A stretch of DNA of 64,000 bases from PNNG01 sp964577055 (GTDB lineage: Bacteria > Bacteroidota > Bacteroidia > UBA7662). A model generated the notes under the pieces. That model ran no database searches and was not told the DNA's origin. It saw only the letters and a list, made by a program, of their open reading frames with translations. The stretch lies in contig CAZNWC010000007.1 in the NCBI GenBank assembly GCA_964577055.1, forward strand, positions 62,001 through 126,000, given 5' to 3'. The position numbers and the translations under genes are program-made. Shown piece by piece: positions 50,721 through 60,126 of this stretch. Each line of letters starts with the position of its first letter. Position 1 is the first letter of the stretch.

Positions 50721-53700
50721 ATGGATATTGCACAAAAAAAATATTGGAGAAGCATGGACGAACTCAACAATGCTCCGGCATTTGTTGAGGAAGCCTCTAA
50801 AGAATTTGCTCAGGAAATCCCTGTAGAGGAGATGTTGAGCGAAGATGGCATGGGCTTAGAAGCCAACCGCCGTGACTTCTTGAAAATATTTGGATTCAGT
50901 TTGACTGCCGCTACCTTGGCAGCCTGTACCAAAACGCCGGTTAAAAAGGCGGTGCCTTTTGTGGCACAACCCGAAGAAATTTCGCCCTCTATTGCAACGT
51001 GGTACGCTACCACTTTCAGCGATGGATATGATTATGCCAGCATTTTGGTAAAAACACGTGAAGGTCGTCCAATCAAAATCGAAGGCAATACCCTTTCGGG
51101 TGTTTCGCAAGGTGGCGTAAATGCCCGTGTGCATGCTTCTGTATTGAGTTTGTACGATGCCAACCGTTTGCAGCAGCCCAAGGTTGCCGGCAAATATGTT
51201 AGCTGGGATGAATTTGACAATCAGCTCAAGGCCAAATTGGCAGCCTTAGGAGGCAAGCCAGTTGTTTTGTTGACCAATAGCATTATCAGTCCAACCACAA
51301 AACGTTTGATTGATGGTTTTAAGGCCAAATATCCTGGGTCAAGTCATGTAACCTACGATGCTATTTCAGCATCGGGCATGATTGAGGCGAATGAATCTGG
51401 TTTTGGTGTAGCTGCCATTCCCACTTATCACTTTGACAAGGCTGAAGTGATTTTAGGCGTGGGTGCAGATTTCCTCGGCAATTGGATTTCTCCGGTAGAA
51501 TTTACCCGCGATTATACTACCAACCGCAAGGTGAGCAAAGACAAGCCTAAGATGTCGCGCCATGTACAGTTCGAATCTATTTTGACTGTTACAGGTTCAA
51601 ATGCTGACTTGCGTGTTACTTACCAGGCTTCTAAAGAAGGTTTGGTAATTGCAAACCTGTACAATGCCATTGCTAAATTGGCAGGGGCATCTTCGATCAA
51701 TGCACCCAAGCATGATTTGGCGGGCAATGCCATTGCGGCAACAGCCGCCGAATTGTGGGCTGCCCGTGGCAAGTCGCTTGTGGTTTGTGGTTCAAATGAT
51801 GCTGCTGTACAGCAACTGGTAAACGGCATTAACCAAATGTTGGGCAATTACGGCACGACCATCGATATGGCNNNNNNNNNNNNNNNNNNNNNNNNNNNNN
51901 NNNNNNNNNNNNNNNNNNNNNNNNNNNNNNNNNNNNNNNNNNNNNNNNNNNNNNNNNNNNNNNNNNNNNNNTGGTAAACGGCATTAACCAAATGTTGGGC
52001 AATTACGGCACGACCATCGATATGGCCGCTCCTGTTTATTTGCGCCAAGGAAAAGATGCCGCCATGAAAGGCCTCGTAGCCGATATGAATGCCGGTAAGG
52101 TAGGTGCTGTGATTGCTTATGGTGTTAATCCGGCCTATGACTATAATAAAGCCGATGCTTTTGCAGCGGGTTTGAAGAAGGTAGATGTTTCGGTAGTGGT
52201 GAGTGAGCAGAACAACGAAACGGTTCAGCTTGCTGGTTTTGTAGCTGCTGCTGATAATTTCCTTGAAAGCTGGGGCGATGCCATGCCGGCTGCTGGAAAG
52301 TACAGCGTCAGCCAACCTGCTATCAGTAAATTGTACGACACTCGTTCTTTCGATGAAGTGTTGTTGGCCATGAGTGGCAATGCTACGAATGCCTATGATG
52401 CCATGAAGGATACTTGGAAGGATATCTTTGGTAAGTCGGGTGCTTCCGACTTTGGTACCTTCTGGCGTTCTGCTTTGCACAATGGTGTGTTCGAGATGCC
52501 TGTGGTGGGTGGACAACCTGCCTACAGAGGTGATGTAAACGCTGCTGCTGCTGCCATCAAGGCAGAAGGCAGTGAGGTAGAGTTGGTTGTTTATGAAAAA
52601 CTGGGCCTTGGCAATGGCAATATGGCTGGCAACCCTTGGTTGCAAGAAATGCCAGACCCTATCAGCAAGGCTTGTTGGGACAACTATCTGGCTGTAAGCA
52701 TCAAATATGCACGTGAAAACGGCATCAATGAAGGCGATATTGTAAAAGTAAGTGCCAATGGATACGAGGTAGAAGTACCGGTATTGATTCAACCCGGAAC
52801 ATATCCCGGAACGGTAGCACTTGCGCTGGGTTATGGTCGCGTAAATGTGAGCAAAGCTGGTGAGGGCATTGGTGCCAATGCTTATCCTTTCATGAGTTAC
52901 AGCGGCAGCCGCAGTATGGTAACAACCAAGGTGAGTGTTTCGAAGACTGGTATGAAAACCACCATTGCGCAAACGCAGACGCACCATACCATTGAAGGCC
53001 GCAATATCGTGAAGGAAACGACGCTCGATAAGTATGCAGTGAACCCTGCAGATGGCAACGTTCGTCCTTATATCCAGGTGAAACAAGCCGATGGTACTTT
53101 CACCAAGGTGTATCCTGGCATCAACCGCAATGCTATTACTTTGTGGGATAAGCGTGACTACGAAGGTCACCACTGGGCCATGGCTGTTGACCTCAATGCA
53201 TGTACCGGTTGTGGTGCATGTATCGTGAGTTGTCAGGTTGAAAACAACGTGCCTGTGGTTGGCAAACAAGAAGTGCTCAATCGCCGCGAAATGCATTGGA
53301 TCCGCATCGACCGCTACTATACCTTCAATGAAGATGGTATGAGCATCGACAAGGAGAAAGAGTACAGCATGATTCAGAATGGCGACAACGTACAAGTTGC
53401 TTTCCAGCCTGTGATGTGTATGCAGTGCGACAATGCACCTTGTGAAACGGTTTGTCCGGTTTTGGCTACGGTCCACAGCGACGAAGGTTTGAACCAAATG
53501 GTTTACAACCGTTGTGTGGGTACCCGTTATTGTGCGAACAACTGTCCATACAAAGTGCGTCGATTCAACTGGTTCAGTTACACCGACAATCCGAAGTTCT
53601 ACAACAATCCATCGCAAACCGATTTGGGTCGCATGGTGCTCAATCCTGATGTTACCGTTCGTGCCCGTGGTGTGATGGAAAAGTGTACTTTCTGTGTACA

Positions 53701-53950
53701 ACGTATTCAAGCCGGAAAACTCGAGGCCAAACGCAACAACCGTGGCGTGATGGATGGCGATGTAAAAACTGCTTGTCAGCAATCTTGTCCATCGGGTGCC
53801 ATTGTATTTGGTGATTTGAATGACGAGAACAGCGAAGTGTCGAAGCTCTTCTTGAACGAACGGGCTTATGGCATCATCGAAGAACTCAACGTATTGCCTT
53901 CGGTGAATTACCTGACCAAGGTGCGCAATACACAATCAATCAAGGCTTAA
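50721..53950 (+). CDS. actB: Alternative complex III subunit B (molybdopterin-like/Fe-S), interrupted by an assembly gap
   Basis: Seen: a variant Tat-type signal with NRRDFLKIFGF and a lipoprotein-like LAAC, a long molybdopterin-oxidoreductase-like domain, and a C-terminal ferredoxin-type domain with Cys clusters (CTGCGACIVSC, CMQCDNAPCETVCP, CANNCPYKVRRFNW, CTFCVQRIQAGK). Known: ActB carries three- and four-iron clusters but no molybdenum cofactor. The frame breaks at 100 N (51872-51971). The 55 bases before the gap are repeated exactly after it; deleting 155 bases restores one frame with an unbroken protein of about 1,024 residues, normal for ActB. The coordinates given include the gap. Eighteen bases after actA; actC follows after 21. 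Confidence 0.93.
51817..51871 (+). repeat. 55-bp contig-end duplication, left copy
   Basis: Identical to 51972-52026. It starts tggtaaacggcattaacc and ends at the N run. It is an assembly artefact, not a biological repeat. Confidence 0.95.
51872..51971. other. Assembly gap of 100 N
   Basis: Exactly 100 unknown bases, the default size for a scaffold join of unknown length. The flanks overlap by 55 identical bases, so no sequence is actually missing. Confidence 0.97.
51972..52026 (+). repeat. 55-bp contig-end duplication, right copy
   Basis: Identical to 51817-51871. A length of 55 is a common assembler word size, which suggests that two contigs sharing a terminal word were joined by scaffolding instead of being merged. 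Confidence 0.95.
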
Positions 53951-53971
53951 CAGTAAATCGAACTAGACGAT

Positions 53972-55384
53972 ATGTACGAATCTCCCATTAGGCGTCCGTT
54001 AATTACCGGTAAAACTTCTTACGCGAAGATTACGGACGACATCGTAACGCCTATCGAAGCTGCTCCCACCAAATGGTGGTACTTGGGTTTCGGTGTTTCT
54101 GTCGCCGCTTTGGGCCTTTGGTTGCTCACCGTTGGATACCTGCTCTTTACGGGTGTAGGTGTTTGGGGTTTGAATAAAACCGTTGACTGGGGTTGGGATA
54201 TCACCAACTTCGTTTGGTGGGTAGGTATTGGTCACGCCGGTACCCTCATTTCGGCGGTATTGTTGTTGTTCCGTCAGAAGTGGCGGACAGCAGTAAACCG
54301 TTCGGCAGAAGCGATGACCATTTTCGCGGTAATTTGTGCGGGTACTTATCCGCTCCTGCACGCTGGTCGCCCTTGGGTGATTTATTGGGTATTTCCTTTG
54401 CCCAACACCTATGGTTCATTGTGGGCCAACTTCAACTCGCCTTTGTTGTGGGACGTATTTGCGATTTCAACCTACCTGACTGTATCACTGGTATTCTGGT
54501 ATGTAGGTTTGATTCCTGATTTGGCCACAATTCGCGACCGTGCTGAGGGACTTCGCAAGAAGATTTATGGATTGCTCAGTTTCGGTTGGAATGGTTCGGC
54601 CAAAGCATGGCAGCGTTTTGAAAGCGTATCGCTCATTTTGGCAGGTTTGGCAACTCCTCTTGTACTTTCGGTACACACCATTGTATCTATGGACTTTGCC
54701 ACTTCGGTAATTCCTGGTTGGCACACCACCATCTTTCCGCCCTACTTTGTGGCGGGTGCGGTATTCTCTGGATTTGCGATGGTACTTACCCTCCTCATCA
54801 TCATGCGGAAAGTAATGCGTTTGGAGGCCTACATTACCTTGAACCACATCGACGTAATGAACAAAATCATTTTGGTGACGGGTTCAATCGTGGGTTCGGC
54901 ATACATCACAGAATTCTTCATTGCCTGGTATTCGGCAGTTCCTTACGAACAATATGCCTTCATCAACCGTGCTTTTGGACCGTATTGGTGGGCATATTGG
55001 GCCATGATGACCTGTAACGTAATTACGCCACAGCTGTTCTGGTCGCAGAAATTGCGTCGCAACATCCCAGCGGTATTTATCATTTCGATTTTCGTGAACA
55101 TTGGTATGTGGTTCGAGCGCTTTGTGATCATTGTAACTTCATTGCACCGTGACTACCTGCCTTCGAGCTGGGCCATGTATTCGCCTACTTGGGTTGAAAT
55201 AGGCATGTTCATCGGTTCCTTGGGGCTGTTCTTCACTTTGTTCTTTTTGTTCGCCAAGTTTGCTCCGGTGATCGCCATTGCTGAAGTGAAGTCGATTGTG
55301 AAAACTTCGGCTGAAGAGCACATCAAAAAAACTGCAGAAAAAGAGGGCATCGACCTCAAGGAAGTAAACCCTCAAATTGCCTGA
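53972..55384 (+). CDS. actC: Alternative complex III subunit C, NrfD-like quinol-binding membrane protein
   Basis: 470 residues with about ten membrane segments. Seen: a cytoplasmic N-terminus, FVWWVGIGHAGTLISAVLLL, and HTIVSMDFATSVIPGWHTTI, conserved in NrfD/PsrC proteins that bind quinol. Known: ActC is one of two homologous membrane subunits and carries a proposed proton path. The C-terminus is charged. It ends four bases before the actD ATG. Confidence 0.95.
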   Translation: MYESPIRRPLITGKTSYAKITDDIVTPIEAAPTKWWYLGFGVSVAALGLWLLTVGYLLFTGVGVWGLNKTVDWGWDITNFVWWVGIGHAGTLISAVLLLFRQKWRTAVNRSAEAMTIFAVICAGTYPLLHAGRPWVIYWVFPLPNTYGSLWANFNSPLLWDVFAISTYLTVSLVFWYVGLIPDLATIRDRAEGLRKKIYGLLSFGWNGSAKAWQRFESVSLILAGLATPLVLSVHTIVSMDFATSVIPGWHTTIFPPYFVAGAVFSGFAMVLTLLIIMRKVMRLEAYITLNHIDVMNKIILVTGSIVGSAYITEFFIAWYSAVPYEQYAFINRAFGPYWWAYWAMMTCNVITPQLFWSQKLRRNIPAVFIISIFVNIGMWFERFVIIVTSLHRDYLPSSWAMYSPTWVEIGMFIGSLGLFFTLFFLFAKFAPVIAIAEVKSIVKTSAEEHIKKTAEKEGIDLKEVNPQIA

Positions 55385-55388
55385 TATC

Positions 55389-55910
55389 ATGAGTCAACAG
55401 AAATACATCATTGGTACTTTCCTCGATGAAGAGCCTTTGCTCGCAGCGGTGAAAGAGGTACGTGCTACAGGCACGCCCATCCACGAGTGTTACACTCCTT
55501 TTCCTGTTCACGGTTTAGACGAGGCTTTGGGTTACAACCGCAGTCGTTTGCCACGTGCAGCCTTCATGTTTGGCGTATTGGGTTTCAGCTTGGGATTGTC
55601 GATGCAAGCTTGGATGCTTGGTTTCGACTGGCCCATGAACATCGGTGGTAAGCCTTCATTGGCATGGCCCGACTTTGTACCCGTAACTTTTGAATTAACG
55701 GTACTGATCACGGCCTTGGGCATGGTAGGTACTTATTTGGTTGCATGCGGTTTCATTCCTGGCACCGAACCTAAGATGCCGGATCCAGGTGTGACCAGTG
55801 ACAAGTTTTGTATTGCCATTCCCAGTAATTCGGCCGATTTTGACAAGATGAACGGAATATTGTCGGGTTTGGGTGCGGATTCAGTGGTAGAAAAGGAGAT
55901 TGAACTATGA
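55389..55910 (+). CDS. actD: Alternative complex III subunit D (DUF3341)
   Basis: 173 residues. Seen: IIGTFLDEEPLLAAVKEVRA, the cytoplasmic domain, then two membrane segments (FMFGVLGFSLGLSMQAW and VTFELTVLITALGMVGTYLV) and a short C-terminal domain. The ATG at 55389 is preferred to a TTG at 55377 that lies within actC. Overlaps actE by four bases. Confidence 0.93.
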   Translation: MSQQKYIIGTFLDEEPLLAAVKEVRATGTPIHECYTPFPVHGLDEALGYNRSRLPRAAFMFGVLGFSLGLSMQAWMLGFDWPMNIGGKPSLAWPDFVPVTFELTVLITALGMVGTYLVACGFIPGTEPKMPDPGVTSDKFCIAIPSNSADFDKMNGILSGLGADSVVEKEIEL

Positions 55911-56497
55911 AGAATGTTTTGATATTTGGTCTTGGCTTAAGTCTTCTCAGCAGTTGCGCACTTATTGCCGATAAAAAAGATACCGGCTGGGAATATGCAC
56001 CACAGATGTATGTGTCACATCCATATGAGCCCTACAGTCAGGTAGCCGACAATGCATACAGCAAGGACGGTAAGAATATGCGTGAGCCAGTTGCAGGTAC
56101 CATTGCACGTTCAGGTGTTGGGTTTGACAATACCCGTTTGGAATTGATGTACAACTATCCGATTGGCAAAGACAGCATTGAATATGCTGCTCAAGTTTTG
56201 AAAATGCCTTTAGAGGTGAGTGAAAAGAACTTGGCAAAAGGAAAATACTATTACGATACCTATTGTTCACCTTGCCATGGCAAAGAAGGCAAGGGCGATG
56301 GTTTGGTTGGTCAGAAGTATGGCGGTGTGCCAAATTATCAGGCGAGCTACATCGTAAACCAGCCTTCGGGTCATATTTATCACGTAATCACCAAGGGTAA
56401 AGGTCGTATGTGGGCACATGGCTCTCAAATCCGTCCGGAAGAACGTTGGCAGATTGTGATGTACGTTAACAAGTTAAGAGGTTATACAGGAGAATAA
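55907..56497 (+). CDS. actE: Alternative complex III subunit E, monohaem cytochrome c lipoprotein
   Basis: 196 residues. Seen: a lipobox with Cys17 (LLSSC), a middle stretch with MREPVAGTIARSG, and one CxxCH haem site in YCSPCHGKEGKGDG, with a Met-containing GRMWAHGSQI as possible sixth-ligand region. Known: ActE is triacylated and holds one haem. Starts in the actD stop (ATGA). Confidence 0.94.
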   Translation: MKNVLIFGLGLSLLSSCALIADKKDTGWEYAPQMYVSHPYEPYSQVADNAYSKDGKNMREPVAGTIARSGVGFDNTRLELMYNYPIGKDSIEYAAQVLKMPLEVSEKNLAKGKYYYDTYCSPCHGKEGKGDGLVGQKYGGVPNYQASYIVNQPSGHIYHVITKGKGRMWAHGSQIRPEERWQIVMYVNKLRGYTGE

Positions 56498-56502
56498 GCA
56501 GC

Positions 56503-57720
56503 ATGGGACATCATCATGAAGTAGCGGTACACGAAGAAAAGTTTGTTGTACCTGCACGTTTGAGAAACATTGCTTTTGGTTTGATGGGCATTGGCATAGT
56601 TGCCATTGTTCTGGGTTTGATGACCGATAGCCATCGTTTTTGGGCAAATTTCCTCCTGAATAACTGGTATTTTATGGGTGTTGCCTTGATGGGTACCCTG
56701 TTTCTTGCCACACAGGCGGTAACGAATGCTGCTTGGTCGAGTGGGTTTAAGCGTGTGCCTGAGGCCATGGCAACTTATTTGCCTTATGCTTTTGCTGGTT
56801 TTGGCATCATCATCTTGAGTGTATTGATGCACTGGAACCATACCTACCACTGGACCCATGAAGGCATCACTGATCCCACCAGTCCTGAATACGATGCTAT
56901 TATCGCATCGAAGTCGGCTTATTTGAACATTCCTTTCATGATTGGCCGGGTTGTGGTGATTTTTGCATTATGGTTCCTTTTTAGCCGTGCCATGCGTCGC
57001 AATTCATTGGCTGAAGACCTGCAAGGCGGTTTGCATTCATTGAAACGCAACAAAACCATTGCCGCTATTTTCTTACCTGTGTTTGCGGTAAGTTGGGCGA
57101 TGGCCAGCTGGGATTTTATCATGAGCATTGATACGCACTGGTATTCTACCATTTTTTGGGTGTATCATTTTGCGGCCGCGTGGGTAACTGCCATATCCAT
57201 CATGGCGTTGACTGTGATTTTACTGCGTCGTGCTGGATATTTGTCGATTGTAACAGAGCACCACATGCACGATTTGGGTAAATTTATGTTTGCCTTCAGC
57301 ATTTTCTGGACCTACATCTGGTTGTCGCAGTTCTTGTTGATTTTCTACGCCAACATTCCGGAAGAATCGATTTATTACCAAGAACGTTGGGAGCATTTCA
57401 AAGGCCTTTTCTGGACCAATTTGTTCATCAACTTTATTGTGCCATTCTTGCTGCTGATGACACGAGGTGCCAAGCGCAATGACAATATGATGATTTTGGT
57501 TGCTGTATTGCTGATCGTTGGTAAGTGGATTGACTTGTATTTGGGCATCATGCCTGGTGCTGTTGGTGCGCATGCCCACATTGGCTTTATGGAAATAGGC
57601 ATGTTCCTGGGCTTCATTGGTTTGTTCATGTTTGTGGTAGCCCGCAACTTGACCAAGGCGTCTTTGGTTCCTGTGAAACATCCATTCATCAAAGAATTTG
57701 TAACACACGAGGTTTTGTAA
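56503..57720 (+). CDS. actF: Alternative complex III subunit F, second membrane subunit
   Basis: 405 residues, about ten membrane segments, homologous in role to ActC. Seen: MLHWNHTYHWTHEGITDP style motifs in the second loop, DFIMSIDTHWYSTIFWVYHF, and HDLGKFMFAFSIFWTYIWLS. The gene ends the cluster: a terminator follows, and the cytochrome oxidase genes that often come next in Bacteroidota are not here. Confidence 0.94.
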   Translation: MGHHHEVAVHEEKFVVPARLRNIAFGLMGIGIVAIVLGLMTDSHRFWANFLLNNWYFMGVALMGTLFLATQAVTNAAWSSGFKRVPEAMATYLPYAFAGFGIIILSVLMHWNHTYHWTHEGITDPTSPEYDAIIASKSAYLNIPFMIGRVVVIFALWFLFSRAMRRNSLAEDLQGGLHSLKRNKTIAAIFLPVFAVSWAMASWDFIMSIDTHWYSTIFWVYHFAAAWVTAISIMALTVILLRRAGYLSIVTEHHMHDLGKFMFAFSIFWTYIWLSQFLLIFYANIPEESIYYQERWEHFKGLFWTNLFINFIVPFLLLMTRGAKRNDNMMILVAVLLIVGKWIDLYLGIMPGAVGAHAHIGFMEIGMFLGFIGLFMFVVARNLTKASLVPVKHPFIKEFVTHEVL

Positions 57721-57738
57721 CCTAAACTTATAGGTACA

Positions 57739-57771
57739 TAAAAAAGCCCCGCATTGCGGGGCTTTTTTTAT
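57739..57771. terminator. Bidirectional rho-independent terminator
   Basis: AAGCCCCGC, ATT, GCGGGGCTT with A and T runs on the outside. It can end actF and the small lipoprotein gene on the other strand. Confidence 0.93.
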
Positions 57772-57783
57772 GGGTTTGCATTT

Positions 57784-57969
57784 TTATTCTTTGGCTTCTG
57801 GCAAGTTTTGTTGGAAGTGCATTTTGTCGCGGTCGCCTTGTTGGTATTTTTCTTCCCTTTGTTTGGCTTCCGCTTCGGCTGCCTTTTTTTGACTGTTGCA
57901 TCCGCTGATTACCACCAATAATGCCATGGCAGAAGCGAGGAGCAGGAGCGGGAAATAACGTTTCATCAT
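57784..57969 (-). CDS. Small lipoprotein of unknown function
   Basis: 61 residues: a signal peptide with the lipobox VISGC (Cys24), then about 37 charged residues (KKAAEAEAKQREEKYQQGDR) with no domain. Such short charged lipoproteins are common and of unknown role in this phylum. MM at the start allows 57969 or 57966. Convergent with the act cluster over a shared terminator. Confidence 0.7.
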   Translation of the reverse strand: MMKRYFPLLLLASAMALLVVISGCNSQKKAAEAEAKQREEKYQQGDRDKMHFQQNLPEAKE

Positions 57970-58029
57970 GTTTGTGTTTATGCCCTAATTTACAAAGACC
58001 GTTCCAAAGATGATACTACCAGCTGTAAA

Positions 58030-58317
58030 TTATGGGAGGTGATACAGTTGTTCGGTACTCCAGGCTTCGGCAGGGCTTGCGAATAAGGCTTTGGTTGCGG
58101 GCCAAACTTCTTGAAACAAAGGTGAATTGCGGTATTTTTCAAGGTCTTGGGCTGTTTCCCAATGACTGTACGTAAAAAATATGTGGCCGTCGCGTAGCAG
58201 TTGCAAGTGCTTACAGCCAGGGAAGTGCCGAATGGCTGTATGGTGTTTGGCAAAAAGGGCTTCGAAGGTTTCTACTTCATTGGCCTTAAATGTCATTTTA
58301 ACTAGACGTACAATCAT
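58030..58317 (-). CDS. ABM-domain (antibiotic biosynthesis monooxygenase-like) protein
   Basis: 95 residues, the normal size of a single ABM domain. Seen: MIVRLVKMTFKANEVETFEA, PGCKHLQLLRDGHIFFTYSH and WETAQDLEKYRNSPLFQEVW, the ferredoxin-like dimer fold. Members range from quinone monooxygenases to proteins with no known activity. The ATG overlaps the TGA of the upstream SAM-enzyme gene by four bases, so they are translated together. Confidence 0.85.
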   Translation of the reverse strand: MIVRLVKMTFKANEVETFEALFAKHHTAIRHFPGCKHLQLLRDGHIFFTYSHWETAQDLEKYRNSPLFQEVWPATKALFASPAEAWSTEQLYHLP

Positions 58318-59120
58318 GGTTTTTCGATGATGATGGGATCGCCGACACGTAGGCCGAGCAATCCGGATGCGTTGCCGCCGCGGATGGCGATTTGTAATAA
58401 ATTGTTGTGGCCAAAGAAACATGCGATGTCGGTGAGGTTTACATCTTCATAGCTGTTCACAAGGCGTGTGACTTGGTTTTCATGGCTCCTTCTTTTGCGC
58501 AAATGGATGATATAATCGTTGCTTTTGCCAATCCATTTTTTAAAGGTATTGCGATCGATATTGGTGATTACATTTTCGTATGCGTCGATGTACGTGGCTC
58601 TGCCTTGCAAGGTGTTTCCACTGCTTACGGGCAGTAGGTGCGTGAGCTCGCGGTAGGTTGTATAGGGTTCGCCGTATAGGTCGGCGGGATCTTCTCCCAT
58701 TAAAAACGGTTGTAAGGCGGGCAGTACATCTGACAGTAGGCTGAAGGAATTTGCGATGGGTTTTCCTCCTTGCGGCACTATATAAGCCGTGAGGGCTGCA
58801 TTTTCGGTGATGAGCGAACAGATACCGTTGTCGGGCATCACGAAATAGTGCCCTTCGAAGGCGAATAAAATGAAATCGGCATGGTCGATTTGTGTGGAAG
58901 CAACATCGAGCAAGTGCAATGAACCATCGGGGAAAAAATGAAAGGCATTTTTTAAAGCATAGGCTGCCTCTTGGAGGTTATATTTGCTAATATTGTGCGC
59001 CACATCAACCAGCTGTATTCCGGGTTTTTGGCGGTACAAATGCCCTTTAACAGCGGCCAGGTATGGGTCGCTTAAGCCGTAGTCGGTGGTTAGGGTGATG
59101 TACTGGATCACAGGCAGCAT
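58314..59120 (-). CDS. SAM hydroxide adenosyltransferase (DUF62) family protein
   Basis: 268 residues. Seen: ITLTTDYGLSDPYLAAVKGH at the N-terminus, LVDVAHNISKYNLQEAAYAL, and a C-terminal domain with YIDAYENVITNIDRNTFKKW. This family contains fluorinase, chlorinase and the common enzyme that cleaves SAM with water to adenosine and methionine. The FPDGSLHLLDVAS segment is typical of the hydroxide type; no halogenase-specific loop was recognised. Start at 59120 (MLPVIQYI), since the earlier frame is antisense to phoH. Its end overlaps the ABM gene. 36 bases separate its start from the divergent phoH start. Confidence 0.88.
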   Translation of the reverse strand: MLPVIQYITLTTDYGLSDPYLAAVKGHLYRQKPGIQLVDVAHNISKYNLQEAAYALKNAFHFFPDGSLHLLDVASTQIDHADFILFAFEGHYFVMPDNGICSLITENAALTAYIVPQGGKPIANSFSLLSDVLPALQPFLMGEDPADLYGEPYTTYRELTHLLPVSSGNTLQGRATYIDAYENVITNIDRNTFKKWIGKSNDYIIHLRKRRSHENQVTRLVNSYEDVNLTDIACFFGHNNLLQIAIRGGNASGLLGLRVGDPIIIEKP

Positions 59121-59156
59121 TTGACTGGCAGCAAATTTAGCTAAAAGGCACAGCCA

Positions 59157-60125
59157 TTGGTAGAATTTACATTTAAGCTCGAAGCGATTGATCCGCTTGA
59201 ATTTTTTGGTGCAAATCATTTGCGCTTGAAAACCTTACGTTCGGCATTCCCCGATTTGAAGTTTACGGCCCGGGGCGACCAATTGGTGGTGGGAGGTGAG
59301 GCACTTTCTTTGGATCGGTTTCAAGAACGATTCGAAAGAATCGTTGCGCATTACGCCAAACATGACCGCTTGTCGGATGAAGATTTCGCACTCCTTTTGC
59401 TCGATCAGGATGTGTTGGCTTTTTCGCATCTGAATAGCGATGAGCCTATCGTTTTTGGTCCAAACGGCTTGGTGGTCCGCGCACGTTCTGCCAACCAGAA
59501 GCGCATGGTAGAGTTGATTGGTTTCAACGACATTCTCTTTGCAGTGGGTCCTGCCGGATCAGGCAAGACGTATACTGCTGTGGCTTTGGCTGTACGTGCC
59601 TTGAAAAACAGAGAAGTAAAAAAAATCATCTTGACCCGTCCAGCGGTGGAAGCAGGGGAGAACCTGGGCTTTTTGCCAGGTGATTTGAAAGAAAAGATAG
59701 ATCCGTATTTGCGGCCGTTGTACGATGCTTTGGAGGATATGCTTCCGCCGGCCAAGCTTGCCAAGTACATCGAAGACAACATTATCGAAATTGCTCCATT
59801 GGCTTTTATGCGTGGAAGAACCCTCGATAAAGCCTTTGTCATTCTGGACGAAGCCCAAAACTGTACCGAAATGCAGATCAAAATGTTTTTGACACGCATG
59901 GGACCAACAGCAAAATTCATTATCACTGGTGATTTGACGCAAATTGATTTGCCCCGGCAGCAGCGTTCGGGTTTGCCGCAGGCTTTGCGCTTGTTGCAGG
60001 GCGTTGAAGGCATTGGGCAGGTGTTTTTGCACGCGAACGATGTGGTACGCCACCGTTTGGTAAAAGACATCATCCGTGCCTATGAAGCCAATGATGAAGC
60101 GCGTAAACAACAAAACCTCTCTTGA
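59157..60125 (+). CDS. PhoH-like ATPase
   Basis: 322-residue ATPase of the PhoH/YbeZ group. Seen: an N-terminal domain of about 100 residues (FTFKLEAIDPLEFFGANHLR), Walker A GPAGSGKTYTA, and Walker B FVILDEAQN, then ITGDLTQIDLP. The start is TTG at 59157, which aligns with the family start; no ATG is available close by. Known: linked to RNA handling and ribosome maturation with YbeY. purC follows after one base, a common pairing in the phylum. Confidence 0.93.
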   Translation: MVEFTFKLEAIDPLEFFGANHLRLKTLRSAFPDLKFTARGDQLVVGGEALSLDRFQERFERIVAHYAKHDRLSDEDFALLLLDQDVLAFSHLNSDEPIVFGPNGLVVRARSANQKRMVELIGFNDILFAVGPAGSGKTYTAVALAVRALKNREVKKIILTRPAVEAGENLGFLPGDLKEKIDPYLRPLYDALEDMLPPAKLAKYIEDNIIEIAPLAFMRGRTLDKAFVILDEAQNCTEMQIKMFLTRMGPTAKFIITGDLTQIDLPRQQRSGLPQALRLLQGVEGIGQVFLHANDVVRHRLVKDIIRAYEANDEARKQQNLS

Positions 60126-60126
60126 T

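Noticed and set aside
51848..53935. Very long minus-strand open frame opposite actB
   Set aside because: It spans the N run and is the complement of a complete coding sequence with clear Fe-S motifs; no recognisable domain, His/Thr-rich shadow composition.
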